Positions 45,710-54,749 of a stretch of DNA of 64,000 nt are shown here, piece after piece. The position numbers were made by a program, and so were the translations under genes. The stretch is from Blautia wexlerae DSM 19850 (GTDB lineage Bacteria > Bacillota > Clostridia > Lachnospirales > Lachnospiraceae): positions 1,684,501 to 1,748,500 of the forward strand of contig NZ_CP102267.1 of the NCBI RefSeq assembly GCF_025148125.1. Reading direction: 5' to 3'. The stretch's first letter is position 1, and each line of letters begins with the position of its first letter. The notes under the pieces were generated by a model that made no database searches, was not told the origin of the DNA, and worked only from the letters and a program-made list of their open reading frames with translations.

Positions 45710-45724
45710 AACATAGGTCATTTT

Positions 45725-45783
45725 TTCAAGAAAGAAATTTGTAAGAATTATTCAAGAGTTTTGAAAATCGAACTTTCTATAAT
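45725..45783 (+). promoter_or_regulatory. Promoter and possible operator of the module B exporter
   Basis: -10 TATAAT at 45,778-45,783. Upstream, TAAGA/CAAGA motifs lie 11 bp apart (45,742 and 45,753) with a further TTCAAGA at 45,725. This is a looser version of the operator layout in module A. Confidence 0.45.
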
Positions 45784-45807
45784 GTCAGTAGAAAGGAGGG
45801 CAAAACA

Positions 45808-46731
45808 ATGCCATTTATTTTACAAACAAACGGGCTTACTAAAAAGATCGGTAGTAAGACACTTGTCACTGATGTTAATATTCATATCCCCAAAGGGGAA
45901 ATTTATGGTTTTCTCGGTCCTAACGGAGCTGGTAAAACCACGGTGATGAAGATGATTACTAACCTTTGGAAACCTACCAGTGGTACGATTGAGGTGTTTG
46001 GAGAGGTATTGACGCCAAAATCCTATGAAGTCTTAAAAAGAATGGGAAGTATCATCGAGTTCCCAACCTTTTATGACCACATGACCGGGCGTGAGAATTT
46101 ACAGCTTCATTGTGAGTATATGGGCTATTACAATGTTGACAGTGTTGAGAGTGCGCTGCAAATGTTGGACTTGACCGCAGCCGCCGATCAGCCGGTCAAG
46201 AGTTATTCCCTCGGCATGAAAGAACGCCTCGGAATTGCAAGAGCCATTATGTGCAAGCCAGAACTGCTTATTCTCGACGAACCCACAAACGGCCTTGATC
46301 CAGCAGGGATGAAACAGATCCGTGATTTATTAAAAACACTTTGTTCGGAGTACGGCATTACCGTTATGATTTCAAGTCACATTTTATCTGAAGTGGAGAG
46401 TATTGCGGATACAATTGGTATTATCCATCGCGGAAAAATGATGAAAGAAATTCGTATGCAAGATATTGAGGAAATGAACCTCAATTATGTGGAGCTTTCT
46501 GTAACGGATGAAAAGCGGGCTGCCTATGTCTTGACTGAAAAGTTGGGTCTGCAAAATTTTAAGATTCTTGACAGCGGTAAAATTCGCATATATGACCATG
46601 CAGCGTCTACCCAGCAGTTGACGAAAATACTGGCTCTGAATGATGTCGAAGTTGTGAGCATTGGAAAGAAATCTGAAACGCTGGAGGACTACTTCTTGAA
46701 GCTGACCGGGGAGGTGAAATATCATGCTTAA
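45808..46731 (+). CDS. ABC transporter ATP-binding protein (BcrA-type), module B
   Basis: A 307-residue ATPase. Walker A GPNGAGKTT, signature YSLGMKERLG, Walker B LLILDEPTNGLDP, H-loop SSH. The C-terminal extension resembles that of the module A ATPase. GAAAGGAGGGC precedes the ATG. It overlaps the permease gene by 8 bp. Confidence 0.93.
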   Translation: MPFILQTNGLTKKIGSKTLVTDVNIHIPKGEIYGFLGPNGAGKTTVMKMITNLWKPTSGTIEVFGEVLTPKSYEVLKRMGSIIEFPTFYDHMTGRENLQLHCEYMGYYNVDSVESALQMLDLTAAADQPVKSYSLGMKERLGIARAIMCKPELLILDEPTNGLDPAGMKQIRDLLKTLCSEYGITVMISSHILSEVESIADTIGIIHRGKMMKEIRMQDIEEMNLNYVELSVTDEKRAAYVLTEKLGLQNFKILDSGKIRIYDHAASTQQLTKILALNDVEVVSIGKKSETLEDYFLKLTGEVKYHA

Positions 46732-47431
46732 ACTCATTAGGCTGGAATGGAAAAAGAATAATGTAGGCAAGTACATTCGCAATGTGGTTATCGTGTCGGC
46801 TCTGATCTGCCTGTTCATATTTGCCCTTTGCTATTTGGGAATTGCCAATGATCCTGATACGGGTGTTCCTGATGCGGCGCCGGGTAACAGTGCGATTTCT
46901 TCCTCTATCGAGCTGTTTACAAGCATGGCTTTTCTGGTGTTTACCAGTGTCATGTTGTCCACATACATTGTGAGCGCCTATAAAAACAAAACCATGAGCT
47001 TAATGTTTTCGTATCCAATTAAGCGACAGAAAATTCTCATTTCTCAAATGTTAGCTGTATGGATTTTCAATTTCGTGGCTCTGGTGCTGACAAAACTATT
47101 GATTTACGGCTGCATTTTACTTGGTTCACAATTCATGGTTTCCTCATTCCCACTGGACTACAACATGGCAAGTATGGGGTTCTATATTCAGTTACTCTTA
47201 AAGTCCGTTGTCATTGTAACCATGAGTTTTATCGCCTTGTTTATTGGTATGGCTATGAAGTCCTCAAAAGCTACCATCGTATCATCTTTTCTGCTGATCT
47301 TTTTGACACAGGCTAATGTGGGCGATTTTTCTTTGGCGGATAATGCCATTCTTCCTGTTGTACTTATGGTACTTTCCTTAATTTTTGCATTTCTCTCGAT
47401 TTACAATGTAGAAACTAAGGATTTGACATAA
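46724..47431 (+). CDS. ABC transporter permease, module B
   Basis: A 235-residue protein with six hydrophobic segments. The cytoplasmic loop KNKTMSLMFSYPIKRQKILIS matches ABC-2 type lantibiotic-resistance permeases. Only one permease is present in this module, so it may work as a homodimer. Confidence 0.88.
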   Translation: MLKLIRLEWKKNNVGKYIRNVVIVSALICLFIFALCYLGIANDPDTGVPDAAPGNSAISSSIELFTSMAFLVFTSVMLSTYIVSAYKNKTMSLMFSYPIKRQKILISQMLAVWIFNFVALVLTKLLIYGCILLGSQFMVSSFPLDYNMASMGFYIQLLLKSVVIVTMSFIALFIGMAMKSSKATIVSSFLLIFLTQANVGDFSLADNAILPVVLMVLSLIFAFLSIYNVETKDLT

Positions 47432-47496
47432 ATGCTCAACGAAATGAAAGTTCTTATAGTGATGCCAATTATAAATTGATATTAAGAGTTAATTAA

Positions 47497-47605
47497 ACTG
47501 CCGGACGACGGCAAAGAAAAAAAGCCGTCGTACAGCAGACACATTTCCACGCGCCTATGAAGCGGCGGCTTTGAGAAAATCAGAGCCGCCGTTTCTTTTT
47601 GTTGT
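47497..47605 (+). repeat. Module-end double hairpin, copy 2
   Basis: Matches 31,256-31,365: GACGACGGC/GCCGTCGT and GCGGCGGCT/AGAGCCGCC stems with a T-rich end. It terminates module B. Confidence 0.8.
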
Positions 47606-47702
47606 CGATTTTTCGGGAAAGCTCCCGAAGTATGTCGTTGCCGATCTCCGCCTCCTTTCGGTTCACTCGTCAATCGCCTGTGAATCGAAATGGAGGTACA
47701 TA

Positions 47703-48116
47703 ATGAAGAAAGTCAATCTTAGGGACTTATATCCCGATGTTTACAAAAATGATCACTTTGTAGAAGTAACGGAAGATGTGCTGGAGACGATCCGAGCCGC
47801 TGAGCGCGCAGAGGCTGCCTATGACCGGAGGATGTATCGCTATAAGGCGCATTACTCCCTGGACTGTGACAATGGCATTGAAAATGCGATCCTGATGAAG
47901 CCCCAGACACCGGAAATGCTTTTGGAGGAAAAGCAGCTGCGGGAGCAGCTCTATACCGCAGTGATGGCTCTGCCGGAGAAGCAGGCTAAGCGGATCTATG
48001 CCCGGTATTACCTGGGGATGCGTGTAAGCGAGATTGCCGCAGCGGAGGATGTAGATCCAAGCCGTGTTCGTGACAGTATCCGGCGTGGTCTGAAGCAGCT
48101 GGCAAAGTATTTTTAG
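47703..48116 (+). CDS. Sigma-70 region 4-like factor of a conjugative element
   Basis: A 137-residue protein, MKKVNLRDLYPDVYKNDHFVEV. The C-terminal part is a sigma region 4 HTH (LPEKQAKRIYARYYLGMRVSEIAAAEDVDPSRVRDSIRRGL). Such short sigma-like proteins occur beside conjugation genes in Tn916/Tn1549-like elements. GGAGG precedes the ATG by 6 bp. It marks another conjugative-element fragment. Confidence 0.85.
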   Translation: MKKVNLRDLYPDVYKNDHFVEVTEDVLETIRAAERAEAAYDRRMYRYKAHYSLDCDNGIENAILMKPQTPEMLLEEKQLREQLYTAVMALPEKQAKRIYARYYLGMRVSEIAAAEDVDPSRVRDSIRRGLKQLAKYF

Positions 48117-48130
48117 GATAGAATAACAAA

Positions 48131-48174
48131 GGGCGCAAGGTCTCAAAGTGCTTCTGGTACAGGACCTTGCGCCC
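48131..48174 (+). terminator. Strong hairpin after the sigma-like gene
   Basis: Perfect 12-bp stem GGGCGCAAGGTC / GACCTTGCGCCC with a 20-nt loop; only a weak T-rich tail follows. Confidence 0.6.
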
Positions 48175-48299
48175 CATCTATTGCAGTAGCTTTAGAGGAG
48201 TATTTCGCAGAGTTGTCTTTGGATGCAAAAGAAGCAGGAGACCTTTTCAGATTTCCGGCTTCTTTTGTGCTAGTGATAAATATCCAAAATGCTTTTGAC

Positions 48300-49688
48300 T
48301 TAACTCAAGTGGGCTTTTGGGATTGTATCTATAGAGTCAAAAGTCAAGATGATTTTACATCCACAGTTAATCTTACTGTCAATGGTCATAGTCCCTTCAT
48401 GTGCCGCTACAATTTGTCGAACCAAAACAAGACCCAGCCCATGTCGAAGATCTAAGCGCTCATCTGTGCTTTCTAAATAATGAGGTTTTTCTTTTAGTTC
48501 TTGTAGTTTTTCTTCAGAGAGTCCTATACCATCGTCTTGCACAATAAGCTGAATGGTATTTTCCATCCGTCTTAAAGATAACAGAATCCTACATCCCAGC
48601 GGGTTGTGCTTCATACTATTTTGAACAAGATTATTCACGGCTCGTGAAATCAATCTGGCATCACATTCTAACATAGTGTTTTCAGCATCAGTAGCAATTT
48701 CAATTCCAATATTATAGCTATCGGAAATTCCCATGTTCAATAGGTCTGCTACATAGGATCGCAGCAATTTGGATAAGCGAACCATCTCTTTGTGAAGTGG
48801 CTGCATTTCATATTCCAACTGTGAGACTAAATTCAAATCCTGCACCAGTTCTTTAATTTTTACGCTTTGCTTCCGTACTATTTCAGCCTGTTCTTGGATG
48901 GTCTGGCTGGCAGATTCATTTTCCGCAATGCGGCCCGCATACCCCATAATCATGGAGAGCGGCGTGCGGATGTCATGGGAAACACCGCTGATCCAGTTCG
49001 CCCGCGCCTCATTTTGTCTGTTCAAAATAGAAGAAGCCTTGTTCACGCTATTGGCAATTTCCGATAGTTCGCCGCTGATATGAAGTGAAACCGGCTTTCC
49101 GTCTGCTAAAGTTTCCACAGCAGACACAATCGGTTCGGTATTACGGATGATTTTGCGTTTGGAGAAATAATAGGCACAAAAGAGGCACAGTACATCCAAT
49201 CCCAACATTCCAAGCACAAAGACGGGGAGCCGTCGAAGTGCTGAAATGGAATAGTAATTGCTGGTGAGTTTTGTATAGCTGTCTTTTGGATAACCCAATA
49301 CCAACAGTCCATCATCGGTGTTCCAGACAAAAACCGGATAATCTTCAATATATCCTTTTGAAAACAATGCGACATCTTGAATAGTGTAACTTTCCGGCAC
49401 TTCATCGGGCAAATCAACCGACCAATAACATTGTCCATCAGCGTTGAGATAAATTGCCCAAATATGATTCTGCCGGAGCTTTTGTACCGCATTGTCTAAT
49501 AATCGCTCCGGTGTAGCGGCGGCAGCAGTCATTTCCAACATAGATTGCGGGGAAGAATTTCCATAATCCTCAGTCACAATCTTTTGAAAAGTTAGACTAA
49601 ATACTACTGCGTTAAGAAACAGCAATATCAGGATAAAGGCAGCAAAAGACGCAAGATGTTTCGATATATAACTTGCAAATGATCTCAT
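48300..49688 (-). CDS. Sensor histidine kinase, module C
   Basis: A 462-residue kinase with two membrane segments (about 12-35 and 155-175) and a 120-residue extracytoplasmic domain. HAMP-like linker, H box GVSHDIRTPLSMIMGYAG, N box NLVQNSMKHNP, G1 DDGIGLSEEKL, G2 RHGLGLVLVRQI. Unlike A and B it has an external sensor. It lies 4 bp after its regulator gene. Confidence 0.93.
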   Translation of the reverse strand: MRSFASYISKHLASFAAFILILLFLNAVVFSLTFQKIVTEDYGNSSPQSMLEMTAAAATPERLLDNAVQKLRQNHIWAIYLNADGQCYWSVDLPDEVPESYTIQDVALFSKGYIEDYPVFVWNTDDGLLVLGYPKDSYTKLTSNYYSISALRRLPVFVLGMLGLDVLCLFCAYYFSKRKIIRNTEPIVSAVETLADGKPVSLHISGELSEIANSVNKASSILNRQNEARANWISGVSHDIRTPLSMIMGYAGRIAENESASQTIQEQAEIVRKQSVKIKELVQDLNLVSQLEYEMQPLHKEMVRLSKLLRSYVADLLNMGISDSYNIGIEIATDAENTMLECDARLISRAVNNLVQNSMKHNPLGCRILLSLRRMENTIQLIVQDDGIGLSEEKLQELKEKPHYLESTDERLDLRHGLGLVLVRQIVAAHEGTMTIDSKINCGCKIILTFDSIDTIPKAHLS

Positions 49689-49692
49689 GGCA

Positions 49693-50394
49693 TCACTTCC
49701 TTGCTATCAGCTTATAGCCCAATCCTTTAATGGTTATCAGGGACACAGGTTTTGATGGATCGGTTTCAATTTTTTCCCGGACACGCCGGACATGAGCGTT
49801 TAGGCTGTTTTCATAGCCAAAAGGGTTATCACCCCATAATGCTTCACAAAGAGTATCTACGGTAACAATTTTTCCCGCATTGCGGGCAAGGGTTTCCAGC
49901 AAGGTGTGTTCTTTGGCAGTTAGAGAAATAATCTCACTACCCTTATGGACTTCGGCTCTACTGAAATCAATCGTACACCCATCTAAAACAAGCAGCGGAG
50001 AATCCTCTTTATAAGTTCGGCGCAGCACCGCATAGATACGCAGTAATAATTCCTGTGGCATAAAGGGCTTTGAAATGTAGTCGTCTGCCCCAAGCCCCAA
50101 GCCCGATAGTTTGTCTGATGCTTCGTCTTTTGCTGTCAGAAAAATAATCGGCACATTGGTAAAAGTGCGGAGCTGCTGCATCAGAGAAAAGCCATCCCCA
50201 TCCGGCAGCATGACATCCAAAACAATTAAATCGGGAGTTTCCTCTTTTGCGGTCAAAATAGCTTCTTTGACCGACGTAGCGGTAAGGACAGTTTCAAATC
50301 CCGCATCTTTCAATATATCTGATACCATCTTCAATAACTCCTGCTCGTCATCTACCAACAAGAGCCTTTTACTATGCAAAAAGGAATTATCCAT
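49693..50394 (-). CDS. OmpR-family response regulator, module C
   Basis: A 233-residue protein. VDDEQELLKM, VLDVMLPDGDG and TAKDEASDK supply the acidic pair, phospho-Asp and Lys; the winged helix ends LITIKGLGYKLI. It is transcribed away from the exporter genes, and the direct repeats at 50,470-50,488 lie upstream. Confidence 0.93.
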   Translation of the reverse strand: MDNSFLHSKRLLLVDDEQELLKMVSDILKDAGFETVLTATSVKEAILTAKEETPDLIVLDVMLPDGDGFSLMQQLRTFTNVPIIFLTAKDEASDKLSGLGLGADDYISKPFMPQELLLRIYAVLRRTYKEDSPLLVLDGCTIDFSRAEVHKGSEIISLTAKEHTLLETLARNAGKIVTVDTLCEALWGDNPFGYENSLNAHVRRVREKIETDPSKPVSLITIKGLGYKLIARK

Positions 50395-50469
50395 AGCATC
50401 CTCTCCAATCTGATTTTCTTTATTTTTATTATATCATATGCTGTCCACTTTGCAGCCTCGCTTCTTAAA

Positions 50470-50488
50470 AAGTAAGGTAAAAGTAAGG
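50470..50488 (+). promoter_or_regulatory. 11-bp-period direct repeats between the module C regulator and exporter
   Basis: AAGTAAGG at 50,470-50,477 and 50,481-50,488, exactly 11 bp apart. A weak -10-like GAGAAT follows at 50,493. Likely binding site for the module C regulator. The exporter genes start only at 52,316 because an IS lies between. Confidence 0.55.
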
Positions 50489-50515
50489 ACAGGAGAATGT
50501 AGATGTCAGGTTGAA

Positions 50516-52238
50516 GTTGTATCATAAAAATAGGTAATTGCGAAACAAGTTCGCAATCCTAACTAAAAAGCGGTAAGAATCTTGCAACGCAGGATTCTTA
50601 AGATGAAAAATAGGTACTTCTAAATTTGAACATGACTAAAAGACTTCCCAGATAAACTGCGAAGAAAAGATTGTATGCATATTAATAATCAGGCAATCAA
50701 AGGCTTCAAACTCCGGATGTATTGGTATTGATGAATCTTATCAGCGACAAGCACAGTAACAAGCTGGGTAATTCCTGCAAGCAGTAAATCAGCATGAAGT
50801 GTTTTCTCATTCTGTGTTTTACGATCTGCAATGCAGAAACTATCTTTGAAATGGTTGATTGACTTTTCAACATTTACACGGATCTTGTAAGTATCCTCCC
50901 ATTCCTGTGAGCCGCGTTCTACACCAGGATAGGCACGAAGGTTCTTTTCAGGATAAATGTAGATCATTCGTCCGCAGGAAGAAGATGTACATGGATTGTC
51001 ACAATGACATACGCGATGTTTTGACTTGTCGGCAGGATTGTATTCCCATTTCATTTTTGGACATACAAACTTCATGGTAGGAAGTTTGCTCCGCAAATGG
51101 GATCTGCTTCCTTCACGCCGCATCGGAAGTGATGGATCGTGAGGACAGCAGGGAATACCGTTTTCATTGACAGTATAGTCGGTTCCTTCCACAGAAAGCT
51201 TTGTTTTTAAAGGGATAAAAGCTTTTTGAAAGCCAATTTCTTCAAAGAGGGATTTGTAAATGTTAATGGCATCAAACGCAGCATCTCCAAGAAACGTCTT
51301 TGAATTTATTAAAGGATGTTTCTGGAAAAAGTCAATTAAAACTGGAAGAAGTGCTTTCGAATCGGCAAGGGATTTATCCTCATCCGGTGAATCTGATTTC
51401 TTCCCTACAACGATATCAGGATGTTTTTTTAGAAAGTCCTTGTTGTAGAAAGTGATGTCACGAACAATACCAAGCCCGTTCGTAATAATACCAAATTTAT
51501 AGGCGTAACAGAAATGTCCATTGATGTACATCTGCTGGATTGCCTGATTGGAAGCCGCATGAGTTGGCATAGAGCCATAAGCAGCTTTATAAGGATCATA
51601 GGAATCATCAAGGTTATGGGACTTTTTGAAAGCCTTTAGCTGCTTGATAATACGGTTGGCATATTTTGGGTTATTTTCTGTAACCCATGCTTCAATGCCA
51701 GAGGTATCAAAGATTGTCATGGAAGCAAGGGCAGGATCAAGACTTTGGCAGATCGGTTCGGTCAGATCAACAAGATGATCGAACATAGATTGTAAGTCCG
51801 ATAAAAAATCCTGTTTGAAACGTGTAAATTTGGAACCATCCGGAACAACATCAAAACCGCAGAAATCACGCAGTTCCTGGGAAAATTTCAAAAATACGAT
51901 CAGGAGTGTGTCCGTCGGGATTGAGAAAATACGCTGGATAAGAAGTGCCTTAAGCATTGGATAAAGCTGATGTTTGCGAGGTCTTCCGGTACTGGCGTAA
52001 AAATGAGAAATAAAAGAAACAGGAATAATTTCATCAAGGTCAATGGCTTCATCAAGAAGCGAAAGGAACTGATATTTGTCGTTGTCGAATTTATTTTGAC
52101 AATCTTCAAAAATTTCTGCCAAAGTGAGCTGTTTATATGTTATCATGTAGGTATATCTCCTTTAGGTGGATTGGTTAATTAGTTTCTAGGCAATTCTATT
52201 TTACCATAAACCTTGAGGAGATATTTTATTTTAACAAC
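50516..52238 (-). mobile_element. DDE-type insertion sequence splitting module C
   Basis: Carries a single transposase gene. The ends are tentative: GTTGTATCATAAAAATA at the left and an imperfect inverse, ending TTTTAACAAC, at the right. No target duplication was recognised. It separates the direct repeats at 50,470 from the exporter genes. Confidence 0.55.
50689..52146 (-). CDS. DDE transposase (IS1182/IS5-like)
   Basis: A 485-residue transposase. N-terminal HTH-like part (GRPRKHQLYPMLKALLIQRIF), then catalytic Asp in IFDTSG, second Asp in LGDAAFDA, and Glu in VNVEKSINHF. A Cys-rich patch (CHCDNPCTSSSCG) lies between the second Asp and the Glu. AGGAGATATACC precedes the ATG. Family placement is by motif order only. 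Confidence 0.8.
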   Translation of the reverse strand: MITYKQLTLAEIFEDCQNKFDNDKYQFLSLLDEAIDLDEIIPVSFISHFYASTGRPRKHQLYPMLKALLIQRIFSIPTDTLLIVFLKFSQELRDFCGFDVVPDGSKFTRFKQDFLSDLQSMFDHLVDLTEPICQSLDPALASMTIFDTSGIEAWVTENNPKYANRIIKQLKAFKKSHNLDDSYDPYKAAYGSMPTHAASNQAIQQMYINGHFCYAYKFGIITNGLGIVRDITFYNKDFLKKHPDIVVGKKSDSPDEDKSLADSKALLPVLIDFFQKHPLINSKTFLGDAAFDAINIYKSLFEEIGFQKAFIPLKTKLSVEGTDYTVNENGIPCCPHDPSLPMRREGSRSHLRSKLPTMKFVCPKMKWEYNPADKSKHRVCHCDNPCTSSSCGRMIYIYPEKNLRAYPGVERGSQEWEDTYKIRVNVEKSINHFKDSFCIADRKTQNEKTLHADLLLAGITQLVTVLVADKIHQYQYIRSLKPLIA

Positions 52239-52315
52239 AAAAAAATGCCGTATTTATGCGGCTTTTGGCGTTTCGCAAACGCCTAATCATAAAAACATCG
52301 AAAGGAGATGTTTCT

Positions 52316-53080
52316 ATGGACTATATCATTACAACGGAACAGTTGACAAAGAAGTACAAAAATTTCATCTCGGTCAACAATGTTTCGCTTCATATTCGCA
52401 AGGGCAGCATTTACGGTTTCCTTGGCCCCAACGGTGCGGGAAAATCCACGACCATGAAAATGCTGCTGGGCCTGACTGCACCGACAAAGGGCAGTTTTAC
52501 CATTGACGGGAAGCAGTTTCCGGGTGATCGGATTGCCATTCTCAAAGAGATAGGCTCTTTCATTGAAGCTCCGTCTTTCTACGCAAACCTGACCGGGCGG
52601 GAAAATCTCGATATTATCCGCCGCATTTTGGGGTTGCCAAAAGCCGATGTGGAAGATGCTCTGGAGTTGGTGGGGCTGACCGAGTTTGGCGACCGGCTGG
52701 CAAAGAAGTATTCGCTGGGGATGAAGCAACGCTTGGGCCTTGCCGGGGCACTGTTAGGGCGTCCGCCGATTCTGATCCTGGATGAACCCACCAACGGCCT
52801 TGACCCGTCCGGCATCCACGAAATCCGCAATCTGGTAAAATCTTTGCCCAGCCTTTACGACTGCACGGTGCTGATCTCGTCCCATATGCTGTCTGAAATT
52901 GAATTGATTGCGGATGACATTGGAATTCTCAACCACGGGCGGCTGCTGTTTGAGGGTAGCATGAATGATCTTCGTCAATACGCCCTGCAATCTGGCTTCG
53001 CTGCGGACAATCTGGAAGATGTGTTCCTTTCTATGGTTGAGAAAGACAACATGGATAGAAAGCAGAGGGCAAAATTATGA
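52316..53080 (+). CDS. ABC transporter ATP-binding protein (lantibiotic-immunity type), module C
   Basis: A 254-residue ATPase. Walker A GPNGAGKST, signature YSLGMKQRLG, Walker B ILILDEPTNGLDP, H-loop SSH. Shorter than the A and B ATPases by about 50 residues at the C-terminus. AAAGGAG precedes the ATG. It overlaps the first permease (ATGA). Confidence 0.93.
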   Translation: MDYIITTEQLTKKYKNFISVNNVSLHIRKGSIYGFLGPNGAGKSTTMKMLLGLTAPTKGSFTIDGKQFPGDRIAILKEIGSFIEAPSFYANLTGRENLDIIRRILGLPKADVEDALELVGLTEFGDRLAKKYSLGMKQRLGLAGALLGRPPILILDEPTNGLDPSGIHEIRNLVKSLPSLYDCTVLISSHMLSEIELIADDIGILNHGRLLFEGSMNDLRQYALQSGFAADNLEDVFLSMVEKDNMDRKQRAKL

Positions 53081-53802
53081 AAACGCTGGCAATCGAACTT
53101 CGGAAAGAAAAGCGAACCGGCGTAATCCCCGTGTTGCTGGCTGTTGGCATCTTGGGAGCTGCCTACGCATTTGTCAATTTCATTGTGCGGAAGGACACGC
53201 TTTTGAATCTGCCGTTGGCTCCGATGGATGTCCTGCTGACCCAGCTTTACGGCATGATTATGGTGCTGAACCTGTTCGGCATCGTAGTTGCGGCCTGCAT
53301 GATCTACAACATAGAGTTTAAGGGAAGCGCTGTCAAGAAGATGTATATGCTTCCCGTAAGCGTTCCCGCGATGTACCTGAGCAAATTTCTGATTCTGACG
53401 GTCATGTTTCTGGTTGCAATCATGCTGCAAAATTTGGTACTTGCACAGATTGGCATGACTGACTTACCGGACGGAGCATTTGAAATGGGTACGCTGGTGC
53501 GCTTTGCCGGATACTCTTTTATTACATCCATGCCGGTGTTGTCGTTTATGTTGTTGATTTCCTCGCGTTTTGAAAATATGTGGGTGCCGCTTGGAATTGA
53601 TGTCGCCGGTTTTCTAAGTGGTATGGCTCTTGCAAATTCGGAGGTGGCACTTTTGCTGGTACATCCTTTTGTGATTATTTTGAAACCGGCGGTAGCTATG
53701 AGCGCCCAGCCAGATCTGATAGTTACCCTTGTTGCTTTGGCAGAAACACTGTTGTTCCTTGCCGTAGGCTTGTGGTTAGCGAAATACAGACGCTACGAGT
53801 AA
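53077..53802 (+). CDS. Lantibiotic-immunity ABC permease, module C, first
   Basis: A 241-residue protein with six hydrophobic segments; starts MKTLAIELRKEKRTGVIPV. The conserved loop EFKGSAVKKMYMLPVSVPAMYLSK is typical of MutE/EpiE-type permeases. Confidence 0.88.
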   Translation: MKTLAIELRKEKRTGVIPVLLAVGILGAAYAFVNFIVRKDTLLNLPLAPMDVLLTQLYGMIMVLNLFGIVVAACMIYNIEFKGSAVKKMYMLPVSVPAMYLSKFLILTVMFLVAIMLQNLVLAQIGMTDLPDGAFEMGTLVRFAGYSFITSMPVLSFMLLISSRFENMWVPLGIDVAGFLSGMALANSEVALLLVHPFVIILKPAVAMSAQPDLIVTLVALAETLLFLAVGLWLAKYRRYE

Positions 53803-53817
53803 GGAGGGATGATAGAA

Positions 53818-54582
53818 ATGAATTTTTGGGATTTACTCAAAATCGAGTTTATGAAAGTAAGACGCTCCAAAATTATACCCTTGATTTTCATTGCGCCTTT
53901 ATTGGTAGTGATTTCCGGGGTTGCAAGTTTGAGCAACTATTTTACGCCGGAATACACTAATGCGTGGCCTGCCATGTTCATTCAAAGTGCGCTTGTCTAC
54001 GCCTACTATCTGCTCCCGTTCAGCATGATTGTAGTCTGCGTGATGATCGCAGGGAGAGAAACAGGAAATAACGGGATTCTGAAAATGTTGGCATTGCCGG
54101 TCAGCCGCTATGCATTATCCATTGCAAAGTTTTGTGTGCTTACCTTTTATCTGTTCATGGAGATGGTGGTGTTTCTTGTTGTGTTCGTAATCGCTGGGGT
54201 GGTTGCGACACAGACAATGGGAATAACAGAAACCTTACCGATCCTGCATCTGTTGAAATGGTGCTTAGGATTGTTTCTGACAATGCTGCCATGTATTGCG
54301 GCTATGTGGGCAATCACCGTACTGTTTGAAAAGCCGCTTCTTTCCGTGGGATTGAATTTGTTGTTTGTGATTCCCGGTGTATTGGTTGCAAATACGCCGC
54401 TGTGGATTGTTTACCCGTACTGTTACAGCGGTTATCTCGTATCCTGCTCGCTCCATGATTTTACAGCAGAAACTTCCGATGCCGCATTTTCGATGTTTCC
54501 GTTCTTGCCGTGTGCGATTGTAGTGTTTGGTCTGTTTTTCGCGCTGGCTGTCACCCAATTTGGGAAAAAAGAAATGAGGTAA
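53818..54582 (+). CDS. Lantibiotic-immunity ABC permease, module C, second
   Basis: A 254-residue protein with six hydrophobic segments. The loop GNNGILKMLALPVSRYALS pairs with that of the first permease. ATG 53,818 is chosen because AAGGAGGG lies 9 nt upstream; an ATG at 53,809 would overlap the site. Resembles MutG-like permeases. Confidence 0.87.
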   Translation: MNFWDLLKIEFMKVRRSKIIPLIFIAPLLVVISGVASLSNYFTPEYTNAWPAMFIQSALVYAYYLLPFSMIVVCVMIAGRETGNNGILKMLALPVSRYALSIAKFCVLTFYLFMEMVVFLVVFVIAGVVATQTMGITETLPILHLLKWCLGLFLTMLPCIAAMWAITVLFEKPLLSVGLNLLFVIPGVLVANTPLWIVYPYCYSGYLVSCSLHDFTAETSDAAFSMFPFLPCAIVVFGLFFALAVTQFGKKEMR

Positions 54583-54749
54583 AACTATGGAAAAGAAAAA
54601 ACTTCAATCAGTCAGTATCGCCGCGCTCATTGTGAGCATATTGCCACTGGCTGCTCTTGCCCCGTCACTCCTGCATTTTTCGCTGTCGGCTGGAATCCGA
54701 ACTGCTTGGGCCGGAGCCAATATCGTTTTTGTCCTGCTGGGTCTGACCC

